In this document: positions 25,293 to 34,174 of the stretch, piece after piece
Layout of the letters: each line of letters opens with the position of its first letter
How positions within the stretch are numbered: position 1 is the first letter of the stretch
Assembly: GCA_963716445.1 (NCBI GenBank)
Contig: OY970313.1
Location: 434,001 to 498,000, forward strand
DNA from: JAAYBF01 sp963716445
GTDB taxonomy: Bacteria > Actinomycetota > Thermoleophilia > Solirubrobacterales > Thermoleophilaceae
Direction: 5' to 3'
Length of the DNA stretch: 64,000 bases
Position numbers and translations under genes: made by a program
Notes under the pieces: model-generated
The model's input: the letters and a program-made list of their open reading frames with translations, nothing else
Told to the model about the DNA's origin: nothing
Databases searched by the model: none

Positions 25293-26075
25293 TCACTCGA
25301 ACGACCCCGCGTTGCCCTGTGCCTTGTTGAAGGCACAGCGGAACAGCTCGGGCTGGCCGACGGGCTTGCCGCCCGCGAAGCCACCGCGGTCGCCGTTGTC
25401 GTAGACGGTGACGTAGTGGAGCGTCTCCGGCGACGGGTTGGCCGGCACAGGCGCCGGGTCGGGCTCCCCGGCGCGCGGGTCGCCGCGCGAGAGATCGCTC
25501 ACACCCTGCGAGCCGGCGGCGCGGGCCCCCGACGCGGTGGTCGTCAGCGTGGCGCTCATCTCGCGGCGGTCCTCGAGCCCGTCCGTCGGGTCGACGTCGG
25601 TAGACGCGGTCACCTCGTTGTCATCGACGCGCCCGGCGAGCTTCACGCGTGGCGCCGCACCGATCAGCTGCGCGGCGGTCGGCAGGTAGCCGCCTAGCTC
25701 CGTGCACGCTTGGGTGGCGAAGAAGTAGTCGTTCTTGCCGATGTCGCCGCCCACCACGGGGTAGGGGCTGGTCATCAGGCAGACCGTTCCGAGGTCGACC
25801 GTCTCGGGCGCGCAGCGGTCCAGCAATGCCCGCGCGCGGCGGCCGCCGACGCGGTCGGCGTTGCGGGCGCGACGCACCTTCGGGATCGCCGCCGCCGGGA
25901 ACCTCGCGCGGGCGTCGAGGCGCAGCAGGCCGAACTTCCGCGGCTTCAGGCTCGGCCCCGGCAGCGACCGGTTCTTGGCCGCGTCGGACTCGGCCGTGGT
26001 GGAGAGGACGACCGCGACGAGGGCCACGAACAGCGCCGAGCAGGCGAGCAGGCTCGAGAGGCGGGGGTTCGTCAT
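25293..26075 (-). CDS. exported protein of unknown function
   Basis: A 260-residue protein with an amino-terminal hydrophobic signal (LLACSALFVALVAVVLSTTA). The mature part has two short Cys-containing segments (LDRCAPETVDLGTVCLM, ATQACTELGGYLPTAAQLIG) and a C-terminal FRCAFNKAQGN. The layout suggests a disulfide-bonded carbohydrate- or surface-binding domain, but I do not recognise the family. It is the last gene of the minus-strand operon that begins at 36041, coupled to the previous gene by ATGA with a good GGAG site. Confidence 0.65.
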   Translation of the reverse strand: MTNPRLSSLLACSALFVALVAVVLSTTAESDAAKNRSLPGPSLKPRKFGLLRLDARARFPAAAIPKVRRARNADRVGGRRARALLDRCAPETVDLGTVCLMTSPYPVVGGDIGKNDYFFATQACTELGGYLPTAAQLIGAAPRVKLAGRVDDNEVTASTDVDPTDGLEDRREMSATLTTTASGARAAGSQGVSDLSRGDPRAGEPDPAPVPANPSPETLHYVTVYDNGDRGGFAGGKPVGQPELFRCAFNKAQGNAGSFE

Positions 26076-29000
26076 TGCGGGCTCCTTTGGTGTCGGTCGG
26101 TACGGATGAAGGCTGGTGCGGGGGCGCGGCGACTGCGGGCGCCGGGCCCGCCGCGAACCGATGCGCCGGCCACTGCGGCGAGCAGGACGAGCGCGAGCAG
26201 GTACGGCGGCACGGTCAGGCCGCCCTCCTCGGACGCGTAGCGCGAGAACGCATGCGACTCCTCGATCGCCGCCTCCTCCTCGCGTTTCTCCTCGACCTGA
26301 TAGGTCCGCGCCGGCGCGCCGCCTGGCGGCAGCGGCCGCACGATCGGCGGTGGCGGGGGCGGGGGGATCGCGGGCACGGAGGACGCGGCGCCGGCGGCGA
26401 GCGGCACGAACGGGGCGGCGGCGACGGCCTGCGGCGGCGGCGACGGCGCCAGCGACGGAGAGTTGGGCGCCGGCGGCGTCAGTGGCGGCGGCTCGAAGCT
26501 CGGCGGCGGCCCGCCGCCCGCCGGTGCCGGCCCCGGCGGAGCCGCGGGCGGCGCGGTCGGTGGCGGCGCCGGGCGCTCGAAGCGGTCGGGGCGCAGCGGA
26601 CGGGTGCCGCATGGGCGCTGGACGCTGCCGTCGAGGACCGTGACGCGCTCCGAGTACGAGAAGCCTCCGGCGCTGATCGTCACGGTCGTCGTGCCGGCGT
26701 TGAAGGGGCACAGCAGCCCCGATGCGCCGGCGCTGACGACCTTGTCGTCGGGTCCGATCAGCGGCTTGCGCAGATTCGTCGAGTTGGGGTCCTGGGCGAC
26801 GAAGTCGGCGATGTCGGGGTCGGAGGAGGTGAAGCGATACTCGGGCGAGATACGCGTCGAGCAGCCGGAGACCGTGCACTGCTCGGGCGGGAAGGCCGTG
26901 TAGGGGTCGCCGCCCGACGGATCCGGGTTGCCAGAGCCGGCGGATGCGCGTCCCCAGCGGTCGCCACCGCGTGGCCGGCGACCGAGGCCGCGAAAGAGCG
27001 CAGGCCGCGAGCGGCGGAGCAGCGTGCCGTCGGTCGCCTCCAGCGACAGGTCCTCGATCACCGGGATCAGCCGCGCAGTCACCGGTGCCCGATTGGTCGC
27101 CGGGTCGCGCTGATGGGCGTGCACCTCGAGCAGCAGCACGCCGCTGTCGCCGAACAGCGAGTCGGGCGAGTCGATCCCGATGACGCTCGCGACGGGCGAG
27201 CGGTAGCCGAGCGTGCCGGTGCCGAAGCTGGGGATCGTCTCCGCGGCGCCGGCGGGCACGCGCGTGAAGCGGTTCTCCTCCGGACGGTCGTAGACGTAGG
27301 CCGAGACGCCCTTCTCGACCAGCAGCCGCGCGACGACGTCGCCGTCGCTTGCGACGTTGAGCTTCGGCGTGAAGTGGCTGTTGAGGTCGCGGTTGCCCAT
27401 CACGACGACCGGCACGCCGTCGGCCCGCGCGTCATCGAGGACCGCCGCCAGCCAGGGCAGCTGCGACTCGTCAGGGTTCTGGTGGGCGTCGCTGGCCGCG
27501 AGCGAGCCGCGCGAGTTGTCGATCACGACCACACGCACCCGGCCGCCGGGGCCGTCGCCGTCGAACGCGTAGTGGGTGCGCGCACCGGCGCCGGGGGCGG
27601 CGCCGGGAATGCCGTCGTTCGAGATGCCGGTGGGTGGCGACGCGCCGCCGAGCGGCGCGGGGAACGCCGAGAACGAGCCCTTGAACGCCGGCGCCCCGAG
27701 CGGCGAGGCAGCGTCGCTCGAGCCGAGGGCGGGGAACACCGGCAACGCCGGCTGCGAGGCGAGCAGCGAGGCGAGGCGCAGCCCGTCGCCGGAGCCGAGG
27801 CCCGTGCGGACGCGGTTGCCCGTGTAGAGCAGCGCGCGCGGCCCGTCGCCGCCGCGCATGCTCGCGACCGTGCGCAGGGCCGCGGCGAGGGTGCGGTCCG
27901 GCCCGATCGACTGTGGCGCGAGATCCGTGCACGGACCGTCGCACTGAGCGTGTCCGGCGACCGCGAGCCGCGCCGGGCCGGCGGGCATCGGAACCGGCGC
28001 GGTGCCGGCGGCGTCCGGGGGCGTGGCGGCATCGCCGTAGCGGTAGATCCCAGCCGTCCGCACCCGGCTACGGATCGCCCGCCCGCCGCCGTTGCGTGCC
28101 GAGGAGCCGCGGCCGGCGGCGTCAGCCTCGCCGCTCCAGCCGCCGATCGCCCAGCCGTTGCCGGCTGCGTCGAGCGCGAGCGCCAGCACCGGGTCGCTCT
28201 TCAAGGGCCGGTCGGCGCCCGAGCCGGCGAACGCGGTCCGCTGCTCGTCGACCCAGCCGGAGTCGGTCTCGCGCAGCAGGTAGCCGTCGCCGGGCAGCTG
28301 GAACGGCGGGAGGATCGGTGGCGGGACCGTCGGGTCCGGCTCGGGCAGGTCGTCGGCCGGCGGATAGGAGAGCTGAGGGACGACGGAGAGGACCGCCCGG
28401 ATCGGGCGGCCTGGGGCGCTCGACCGGAACGCGGCCGCCGCGACAGCGGTGGACCCGGGCAGCGGCTGGCTCGAGAAGCGCCAGGGGGCCGTCGGGCCGT
28501 CGCGCTCGATCGCGATGTGGCGCCCGGCCGCGACGGCGCCCCCGTCGGGGAGGGCGGCGACCGCCACCAGCCGCGGACGGCCCACGCGCACGCTGTCGAG
28601 CAGCGCCCGGGCCGAGGCGTCGACGCGCCAGGCGCCGCCGTCGTTGACGAGCAGGTCGCCGCCCGCCGCGACAATCGCCTGACGTCCGGCGAAGGCGATC
28701 GAGGTCAGGTCGGCGCCCGCGAGCTCGGCGGGGAGGGGCTCGGGCTCCCAGCTCTTGCCGTAGCCGAGCAGCACGCCGCCCTTGCCGACGGCGTAGCCGC
28801 GGTCGGGGTTGCCGGGCTCGAAGGCGACGTCCATCAGGTTGCCCTCGAAGCCGATCGGGACGCCCGGGTCGGCGCTCCAGAGGCCGTCGTCGGCGTTCCA
28901 TTGCCACATCGCGCCGAGGTCGCCGACGGCGTGGGCGCGCGACGGCTCCGGCCAGGCGACGCCCCGCAGCGTCGAGCGGTTGACGCTCCCGCTGGAGGAG

Positions 29001-30532
29001 AGCAGGAACTCGCGCCGCCAGCCGCGACCCGGCGCGTAGCGCGCGACGCCGCCGTCGGCGCCGACCGCCAGCGCCGGCGAGCCGAGCGAGCCCGGCGCGG
29101 CGCCCGGCGCCGTCGTCACGTCGGCGAGCGGGGCGCGCAGCGACACCGGCCACGGCCGCAGGCGGCTCGGCGCGGGCACGAACGAGACCTCGACCGGTCC
29201 CTCCAGCCACCCCTCGTCGGCGCTGGCGAACGCCCCGCTGGGACGGAAGTTGCCGCCACCGCCAGGCATGCGGACGAATGCGCCGTCGGTCAGGCGCAGG
29301 TAGGTGCCGCGGTTGCTGTCCTCGGCCCCGCCCGGATCGAGCGGGTTGGTGACGACGCGGGCGCCGAAGCCGGGGCCGCCCCAGGCAAAGCTGCGGTAGC
29401 CGCCCTGGCGCGAGAGCCGGGCGCCGAGCGCCGCGTCGCAGGCGCTCGCGTCGCACCACTCGCGGGTCACCTGGCCCGACGCCGTGTCGTAGAAGAGCGT
29501 GACGTCGAGCTGCGCGGCGCCGATCGTCGCCGCCAGGTCGATCCAGAGCCCGCCCTCGCGGACCGTCAGCGGCTGCGCGCGGCCGCCGAGCGGCTCGACG
29601 TCCGCGATCGCGCCCGCCGGGGCGTCACGGTCGGCGAACGGCGTGCCGGCGAGCTCGCGCGCCACCCAGGTCGCGCCGCCGGAGGCCAGGGTCCGCTCGA
29701 GCAGGACGACGCTGCGGCCGAGGGCTGGAGCGGCCTCGGCGATCGCCCAGGCGTCGTCGGCGTCGGTGGCGTCGATCGCCAGGATGCGGAAGGCGCTCTC
29801 CGAGCCTGCCGGGATCTCGACCGCCTCGCGCGTCCAGTCCGTGCCGTCGAAGTGGAGGATCGCGTCCGTCACGGGGCGGCCGGTGGCCGCGACGAGGACG
29901 CCGGTGCGGTCGCCCTCGTCGAACGCGGCGATCGCTACCCGGCCGGCGCCCTGGTCCTCGGCGATCGCCTCGGCGGGACCGTCAGGGCCCGCGGGCAGTA
30001 GGACCTCTGGGGAAGGCGGCGCGAGCGCCTGGAAGGTGTCCGCACCCGGATCACGGTGGAGCAGGACCGCCTGGCTGCCGACCGGCCGAGCCGTGTCGCG
30101 CCCGACGAGCACAGCGCCGCCACGCGCGGTGGTCCGCGCGGAGAGTGGGTTGGGCGCCGGACCGCGGTAGGGATTGCCCTGCTCGTCGAGCGGGGTCTCG
30201 TAGACCTGCCAGCCGGTCGCGTCGGTGTGGCGCAGGAAGGCGAGCTGCGGCTCGGGGCTCAGCGGGTTCGCCGGCGCCCCGAAGGGGAGTTGGCGATCGC
30301 CTGCGCGCACCGCCCCGACGCTGAGCGGGAGCTCGCGAAAGCCCCATGCCTCGCCAGGCTCCCCGCCGGGGGCGGCGCCCATCAGCGTCATGCCGGGATC
30401 GGCCGGTCCGAGGAGCGGCAGCGGCCCGACCGGCGGGCCCGCCGTCTGGCTGCTGCCGGGCGGCGAGGCGGTCAGCACGAGCGCGAGCGCGGCGACGAGC
30501 ACGCCGCCGGCCATCGGGGGCTTGCGGCTCAC
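26072..30532 (-). CDS. very large exported, membrane-anchored surface protein with a degenerate phosphoesterase-like domain
   Basis: About 1,486 residues from the GTG at 30532, which overlaps the upstream stop. It has a signal peptide, then about 800 residues of propeller-like repeats. A domain around residues 890-1100 has the layout of metallophosphoesterases, but the metal motifs are altered (TGNRVRTG and MGNRDLN instead of GDxxxxG and GHxPL). An Ig-like region (VTISAGGFSYSERVTVLDGS) and a long Pro-rich stretch follow. A C-terminal span (about residues 1440-1462) and a basic tail anchor it. It is probably a surface protein produced under phosphate limitation; catalysis is unlikely. Confidence 0.75.
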   Translation of the reverse strand: MSRKPPMAGGVLVAALALVLTASPPGSSQTAGPPVGPLPLLGPADPGMTLMGAAPGGEPGEAWGFRELPLSVGAVRAGDRQLPFGAPANPLSPEPQLAFLRHTDATGWQVYETPLDEQGNPYRGPAPNPLSARTTARGGAVLVGRDTARPVGSQAVLLHRDPGADTFQALAPPSPEVLLPAGPDGPAEAIAEDQGAGRVAIAAFDEGDRTGVLVAATGRPVTDAILHFDGTDWTREAVEIPAGSESAFRILAIDATDADDAWAIAEAAPALGRSVVLLERTLASGGATWVARELAGTPFADRDAPAGAIADVEPLGGRAQPLTVREGGLWIDLAATIGAAQLDVTLFYDTASGQVTREWCDASACDAALGARLSRQGGYRSFAWGGPGFGARVVTNPLDPGGAEDSNRGTYLRLTDGAFVRMPGGGGNFRPSGAFASADEGWLEGPVEVSFVPAPSRLRPWPVSLRAPLADVTTAPGAAPGSLGSPALAVGADGGVARYAPGRGWRREFLLSSSGSVNRSTLRGVAWPEPSRAHAVGDLGAMWQWNADDGLWSADPGVPIGFEGNLMDVAFEPGNPDRGYAVGKGGVLLGYGKSWEPEPLPAELAGADLTSIAFAGRQAIVAAGGDLLVNDGGAWRVDASARALLDSVRVGRPRLVAVAALPDGGAVAAGRHIAIERDGPTAPWRFSSQPLPGSTAVAAAAFRSSAPGRPIRAVLSVVPQLSYPPADDLPEPDPTVPPPILPPFQLPGDGYLLRETDSGWVDEQRTAFAGSGADRPLKSDPVLALALDAAGNGWAIGGWSGEADAAGRGSSARNGGGRAIRSRVRTAGIYRYGDAATPPDAAGTAPVPMPAGPARLAVAGHAQCDGPCTDLAPQSIGPDRTLAAALRTVASMRGGDGPRALLYTGNRVRTGLGSGDGLRLASLLASQPALPVFPALGSSDAASPLGAPAFKGSFSAFPAPLGGASPPTGISNDGIPGAAPGAGARTHYAFDGDGPGGRVRVVVIDNSRGSLAASDAHQNPDESQLPWLAAVLDDARADGVPVVVMGNRDLNSHFTPKLNVASDGDVVARLLVEKGVSAYVYDRPEENRFTRVPAGAAETIPSFGTGTLGYRSPVASVIGIDSPDSLFGDSGVLLLEVHAHQRDPATNRAPVTARLIPVIEDLSLEATDGTLLRRSRPALFRGLGRRPRGGDRWGRASAGSGNPDPSGGDPYTAFPPEQCTVSGCSTRISPEYRFTSSDPDIADFVAQDPNSTNLRKPLIGPDDKVVSAGASGLLCPFNAGTTTVTISAGGFSYSERVTVLDGSVQRPCGTRPLRPDRFERPAPPPTAPPAAPPGPAPAGGGPPPSFEPPPLTPPAPNSPSLAPSPPPQAVAAAPFVPLAAGAASSVPAIPPPPPPPIVRPLPPGGAPARTYQVEEKREEEAAIEESHAFSRYASEEGGLTVPPYLLALVLLAAVAGASVRGGPGARSRRAPAPAFIRTDRHQRSPQ

Positions 30533-32148
30533 CTCGCCTCCGCGACCTTGAAGGCGAGCTTGGTCGGGTAGCGCTCGCGGCTCAAGCGCAGCACGAGCTC
30601 GCGGCGGCCGGGACGGAACGTTCGCCGCGGCGTGCGCGCCACGACGCGGTTGCGGCGCTTGGCCAGCAGTTGCACCCGCGCACGCCGCGTCACGGTGAAG
30701 CTGACCGTCAGCCGCAGGCCGTCGAGCCGGGTACGGACGCGCTTGATCAGCGGCGCCAGCCGTCTCGGCGGCCTGGCCGGCGGCTCGGTGATCGGGTCGG
30801 GCTCGAGCGGCGGCGGCGCGAACAGCTGCGAGTCGTCCACGGGCGGGCGGTCCGGGATGAACTGCTCGGCCGCCTCGTTGGGCCGGAAGTCGATCGTCGT
30901 CTGGAACGCCGGATCGGTGTCGCGCGCCGGCCGCGTGCCATCGGTGTAGTGGAAGAGCCAGCCTGCCCAGGTGACCAGCCAGCAGTCGGTCGCCGACGTG
31001 CAGGCGATGCGCGCCGCCGCGCCGCGGCCAGCGCCGGCGGCTGGCAGTCGCGTGACGCTCGTCGTGCCGTCCGCCTCGATGCGAGCGACGGTTGCCTTCG
31101 AGTTGGTGCTGCGGCGCTCCCCGAAGGGCACGACGGTCGCGAAGGCGGCGTTCGTGCCGGGGATCGCGGCGACGTCGCCGAAGCGGTCGGTCTCGCCAAG
31201 CCCCGTCTCGTCGAGCGCGATCTCCTCGAGGGCGCCGCCGGCGAGCCGCGCCGCCAGCGGTGGGCGCGGGACCGAGCCGCCCTCGGGCGCGGACGGGCCG
31301 GAGGCAGCGCCGCCGCCGACCGCCCAGAGGCTCGTCCCGTCGCTGTCGGCCGCGAGCAGCTCCGTCCCGTCGGGCGGGACGCCGTCGATCGGGACCGGCT
31401 CGAACGGGTCGTTGGCGAACGAGCCATCGGCGACGGCATGGATCAGACGCGGCGTCGGCTCGGGCTCGGCGAGGTCGACCGGCTCGCCACGCTCCTCCGG
31501 GCCGCGCCCGACGAACGTGGTCTCGTAGACCGTGCCCGCATGAGCCTCCATGTCGCTGACCCCACGGCCCTGCGGGCCGTAGACGCTCTCGAGATCGGTC
31601 CCATCCCAGTGCAGGTGGAAGGCGCCGACGCGCTCGCCGAGCGGATCCTGGGAGCCGACGCCGCCGAACCAGCAGTCGTTCGGCCCGCTGCAGGTGGCCG
31701 AGTGCATCTGGCGGAACGGGTCGGGCGACTCGACCGCCGTGCTGTAGGAGCCGATGACCTGCCCGTCCTTGAAGCGGCACAGCGCGAGGCCCGAGCCGGC
31801 CCGCGGGCGGCTCGGCTCGCTGACCACCCAGAACTCGGTCGGCCCCGCCCAGGCGATGCGTGCGGTGTCGCCGGGTCCCCCGCAGACCGTGGCGAGCCGG
31901 CGCCAGCTCACGCCGTCGTAGCTGTAGAGGCCACGCGAGATCGTGTCGTTGCCCTCGACGGCCAGCAGCCCACGGTTCGCCGCCCAGAGCTTCAGGTCGC
32001 CGGGAGCGCCGAGCGGCACCTTGAACGGGGCGCCCGGCGGCGGCGGAGGCTGCTCGAGCCGCCAGATCGGGTCGCCGGCCTGGGCCGCCGCGGGCAGCGC
32101 CGCGACGGCGAGCGCGACGAGCGTGACGGCCTGTCGCCTCCTACTCAC
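30529..32148 (-). CDS. exported propeller-like protein
   Basis: A 539-residue protein with a signal peptide (LVALAVAALPAAAQAG). The body has repeated W- and DG-rich strands (WAANRGLLAVEGND, CWFGGVG, SLWAVGGG, DCWLVTWAGWLFHYTDG) typical of secreted beta-propeller repeats. The C-terminus is a basic Ig-like module (LRLTVSFTVTRRARVQLLAK). It overlaps ftsH at one end and the large surface gene at the other, so it sits inside an operon. No enzymatic motif is seen. Confidence 0.7.
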   Translation of the reverse strand: MSRRRQAVTLVALAVAALPAAAQAGDPIWRLEQPPPPPGAPFKVPLGAPGDLKLWAANRGLLAVEGNDTISRGLYSYDGVSWRRLATVCGGPGDTARIAWAGPTEFWVVSEPSRPRAGSGLALCRFKDGQVIGSYSTAVESPDPFRQMHSATCSGPNDCWFGGVGSQDPLGERVGAFHLHWDGTDLESVYGPQGRGVSDMEAHAGTVYETTFVGRGPEERGEPVDLAEPEPTPRLIHAVADGSFANDPFEPVPIDGVPPDGTELLAADSDGTSLWAVGGGAASGPSAPEGGSVPRPPLAARLAGGALEEIALDETGLGETDRFGDVAAIPGTNAAFATVVPFGERRSTNSKATVARIEADGTTSVTRLPAAGAGRGAAARIACTSATDCWLVTWAGWLFHYTDGTRPARDTDPAFQTTIDFRPNEAAEQFIPDRPPVDDSQLFAPPPLEPDPITEPPARPPRRLAPLIKRVRTRLDGLRLTVSFTVTRRARVQLLAKRRNRVVARTPRRTFRPGRRELVLRLSRERYPTKLAFKVAEAR

Positions 32149-34174
32149 TCTCCGCCTGCGTCTCGCGCGCCCGCGGCGCGTCGAGGTCGCCCTCGACGAA
32201 GGTGATCGGCGTCGGCTTGACCGTGGAGAGCACCGCGTCGAGCGCGACGCCCGAGAGCGTCTCCTGCTCGATCAGCGCCTTGGCGGTCTCCCCGACCGCT
32301 TCCCAGTTGCGGTCGAGGATCGTCTCCGCGCGGTCGACGGCCTCGCCGACGATCCGCTCCACCTCGCGGTCGATCAGCTCGAGCGTCGCCGGGCCGACGG
32401 AGCCCAGCTCCTGCAGCGACGCGCCGAGGAACACCTCGCCGGCCTTCTCGCCGATCGTCACCGGCCCGAGCTCGGGCGACATCCCGTAGGACGTCACCAT
32501 CTGGCGGGCCAGGCCGGTGGCGGCGTGGAGGTCGTCGTGGACGCCGGTCGAGACGACGCCGAACTCCAGGCGCTCGCCGGCATAGCCGGCGACGATCGCG
32601 ATCAGGTGCCGGCGCATGTCCGGCTCCTGCATCACGGTCGCGTCGCGATCGGTGAGCATGTGCGCGGCCGTGCCGAGCTGGCGCCCGCGGGCGACGATCG
32701 ACAGCTTCTGCGCGGCTACCTTCTGGCCGATCGAGCGGATCGCGACGGCGTGCGCGGCCTCGTGGATCGCGATCACCGACTTCTCGTGGCGGGTGAGGGG
32801 GTGGCTCTTGCGCGCCGGTCCCGCGACGACGCGGTCGATCGCCTCCTCGAGCGCCGGCTGGTCCATCTCGCTGCGGCCCTCGCGCACGGTCAGCAGCGCG
32901 GCCTCGTTGATGACGTTCGCCAGCTCGGCGCCGGAGAAGCCTGAGGTGAGCTTGGCGATCTCCTCGAGCGAGGTGTCCGGCGCCAACGGCCGCTTGCCGC
33001 AATGCAGGCGCAGGATCTCGATCCGGCCGTGCACGTCGGGCACGTCGACGGTGACCTGGCGATCGAAGCGGCCCGGGCGCAGCAGCGCCGGGTCGAGGAT
33101 GTCCGGCCGATTGGTCGCGGCGAGCACGACGATGCCGGCGTCGCCCTCGAAGCCGTCCATCTCGACCAGCAGCGCGTTGAGCGTCTGCTCGCGCTCGTCG
33201 TTGCCCTGGCCGACGCCCGCGCCACGCTTGCGCCCAGCCGCGTCGAGCTCGTCGATGAAGATCAACGCCGGAGCCATCTTGCGCGCCTTCGCGAACAGGT
33301 CGCGGACGCGCGCCGCCCCGACGCCCACCAGCGACTCGACGAAGTCCGAGCCCGACAGCGAGAAGAAGGCCGCATCGGCCTCGCCGGCTGTCGCCTTGGC
33401 GAGCAGCGTCTTGCCGGTGCCGGGCGGGCCCACGAGCAGCACGCCCTTCGGCGCGCGCGCTCCCACCGATGCGTACTTCGAAGGGTCGGCGAGGTAGTCG
33501 CGGATCTCGCGCAGCTCGGCCACCGCCTCGCCCGCGCCGGCGACGTTGTCGAAGGTCGTGCGGTCGGGCGAGCTCTCGCCTCGCTTGCGCCCCTTGCCGG
33601 TGAACTTCGAGAAACCGGCGAAGGCGCCGGCGCCACCGTCCTGGCCGAGGCGCGTGAACAGCACGAACAGGCAGACGAGCAGCAGGATCGGCAGCAGGAA
33701 CTGGACCAGGATCTGCTTGGCCGGCTTGTCGGCCTGCTGGTCGATCCCCACCGCCGCGCCGCTCGCCGTCAACCCCTTCAGGAGCGCCGAGGTCTGGGCG
33801 TCGGACTTCGGGTAGGCGGCGTAGAGCAGCTGGCCGCCCTTCGTGTCGACCACCACGCGGGCGTCCTGGTCGAGTAGCGTCGCGGCGTCGATGCGCTTGG
33901 CGTCGGCGAGCTCGGTGACGTCGCTGAGCGGCACCCGGTCGCCGTCCGAGCTCGGCTTGATGTCGCCGAGCAGCGCGAAGAAGAGAATCGTCAGCGCGAG
34001 CGACGCAACGAGCAGGAAAGTGTTGAGAGGGTCCTTCGCGAGCCAGCGCAGCACCGCGACGGCGCCCTCCCCGGCACGGCCTGCGACGTCGCCCAGGACA
34101 CGGGCGACGTCGCGGGACTGCACCGGGGTGGGGCGCCGCGGAATGCGCCGGTCGCCGTTACCGGCGGCCGCCAC
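32141..34174 (-). CDS. ftsH: FtsH-type membrane AAA+ zinc protease
   Basis: A 677-residue protein. It has membrane spans at about 51-70 and 155-175 with an extracytoplasmic domain between them, an AAA+ module with Walker A GPPGTGKT (249-256), Walker B FIDELD (about 306-311) and the second-region NRPDILDPALLRPGRFDRQV, and then a zinc site HEAAH (471-475) with the likely third ligand in VHDDLHAAT. All key residues are present. It differs from the housekeeping enzyme in its amino-terminal extension and in lying inside an operon of a PstS-like and several exported proteins. It may clear misassembled exported or transport proteins during phosphate limitation. The enzyme is certain; the role is inferred. 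Confidence 0.95.
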   Translation of the reverse strand: MAAAGNGDRRIPRRPTPVQSRDVARVLGDVAGRAGEGAVAVLRWLAKDPLNTFLLVASLALTILFFALLGDIKPSSDGDRVPLSDVTELADAKRIDAATLLDQDARVVVDTKGGQLLYAAYPKSDAQTSALLKGLTASGAAVGIDQQADKPAKQILVQFLLPILLLVCLFVLFTRLGQDGGAGAFAGFSKFTGKGRKRGESSPDRTTFDNVAGAGEAVAELREIRDYLADPSKYASVGARAPKGVLLVGPPGTGKTLLAKATAGEADAAFFSLSGSDFVESLVGVGAARVRDLFAKARKMAPALIFIDELDAAGRKRGAGVGQGNDEREQTLNALLVEMDGFEGDAGIVVLAATNRPDILDPALLRPGRFDRQVTVDVPDVHGRIEILRLHCGKRPLAPDTSLEEIAKLTSGFSGAELANVINEAALLTVREGRSEMDQPALEEAIDRVVAGPARKSHPLTRHEKSVIAIHEAAHAVAIRSIGQKVAAQKLSIVARGRQLGTAAHMLTDRDATVMQEPDMRRHLIAIVAGYAGERLEFGVVSTGVHDDLHAATGLARQMVTSYGMSPELGPVTIGEKAGEVFLGASLQELGSVGPATLELIDREVERIVGEAVDRAETILDRNWEAVGETAKALIEQETLSGVALDAVLSTVKPTPITFVEGDLDAPRARETQAESE

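Noticed and set aside
25649..30001. Very long open frame (about 1,450 codons) on the plus strand
   Set aside because: It is antisense to the large exported-protein genes, is made of Arg/Ala/Gly-rich low-complexity sequence and has no motif. This is a GC-rich shadow.
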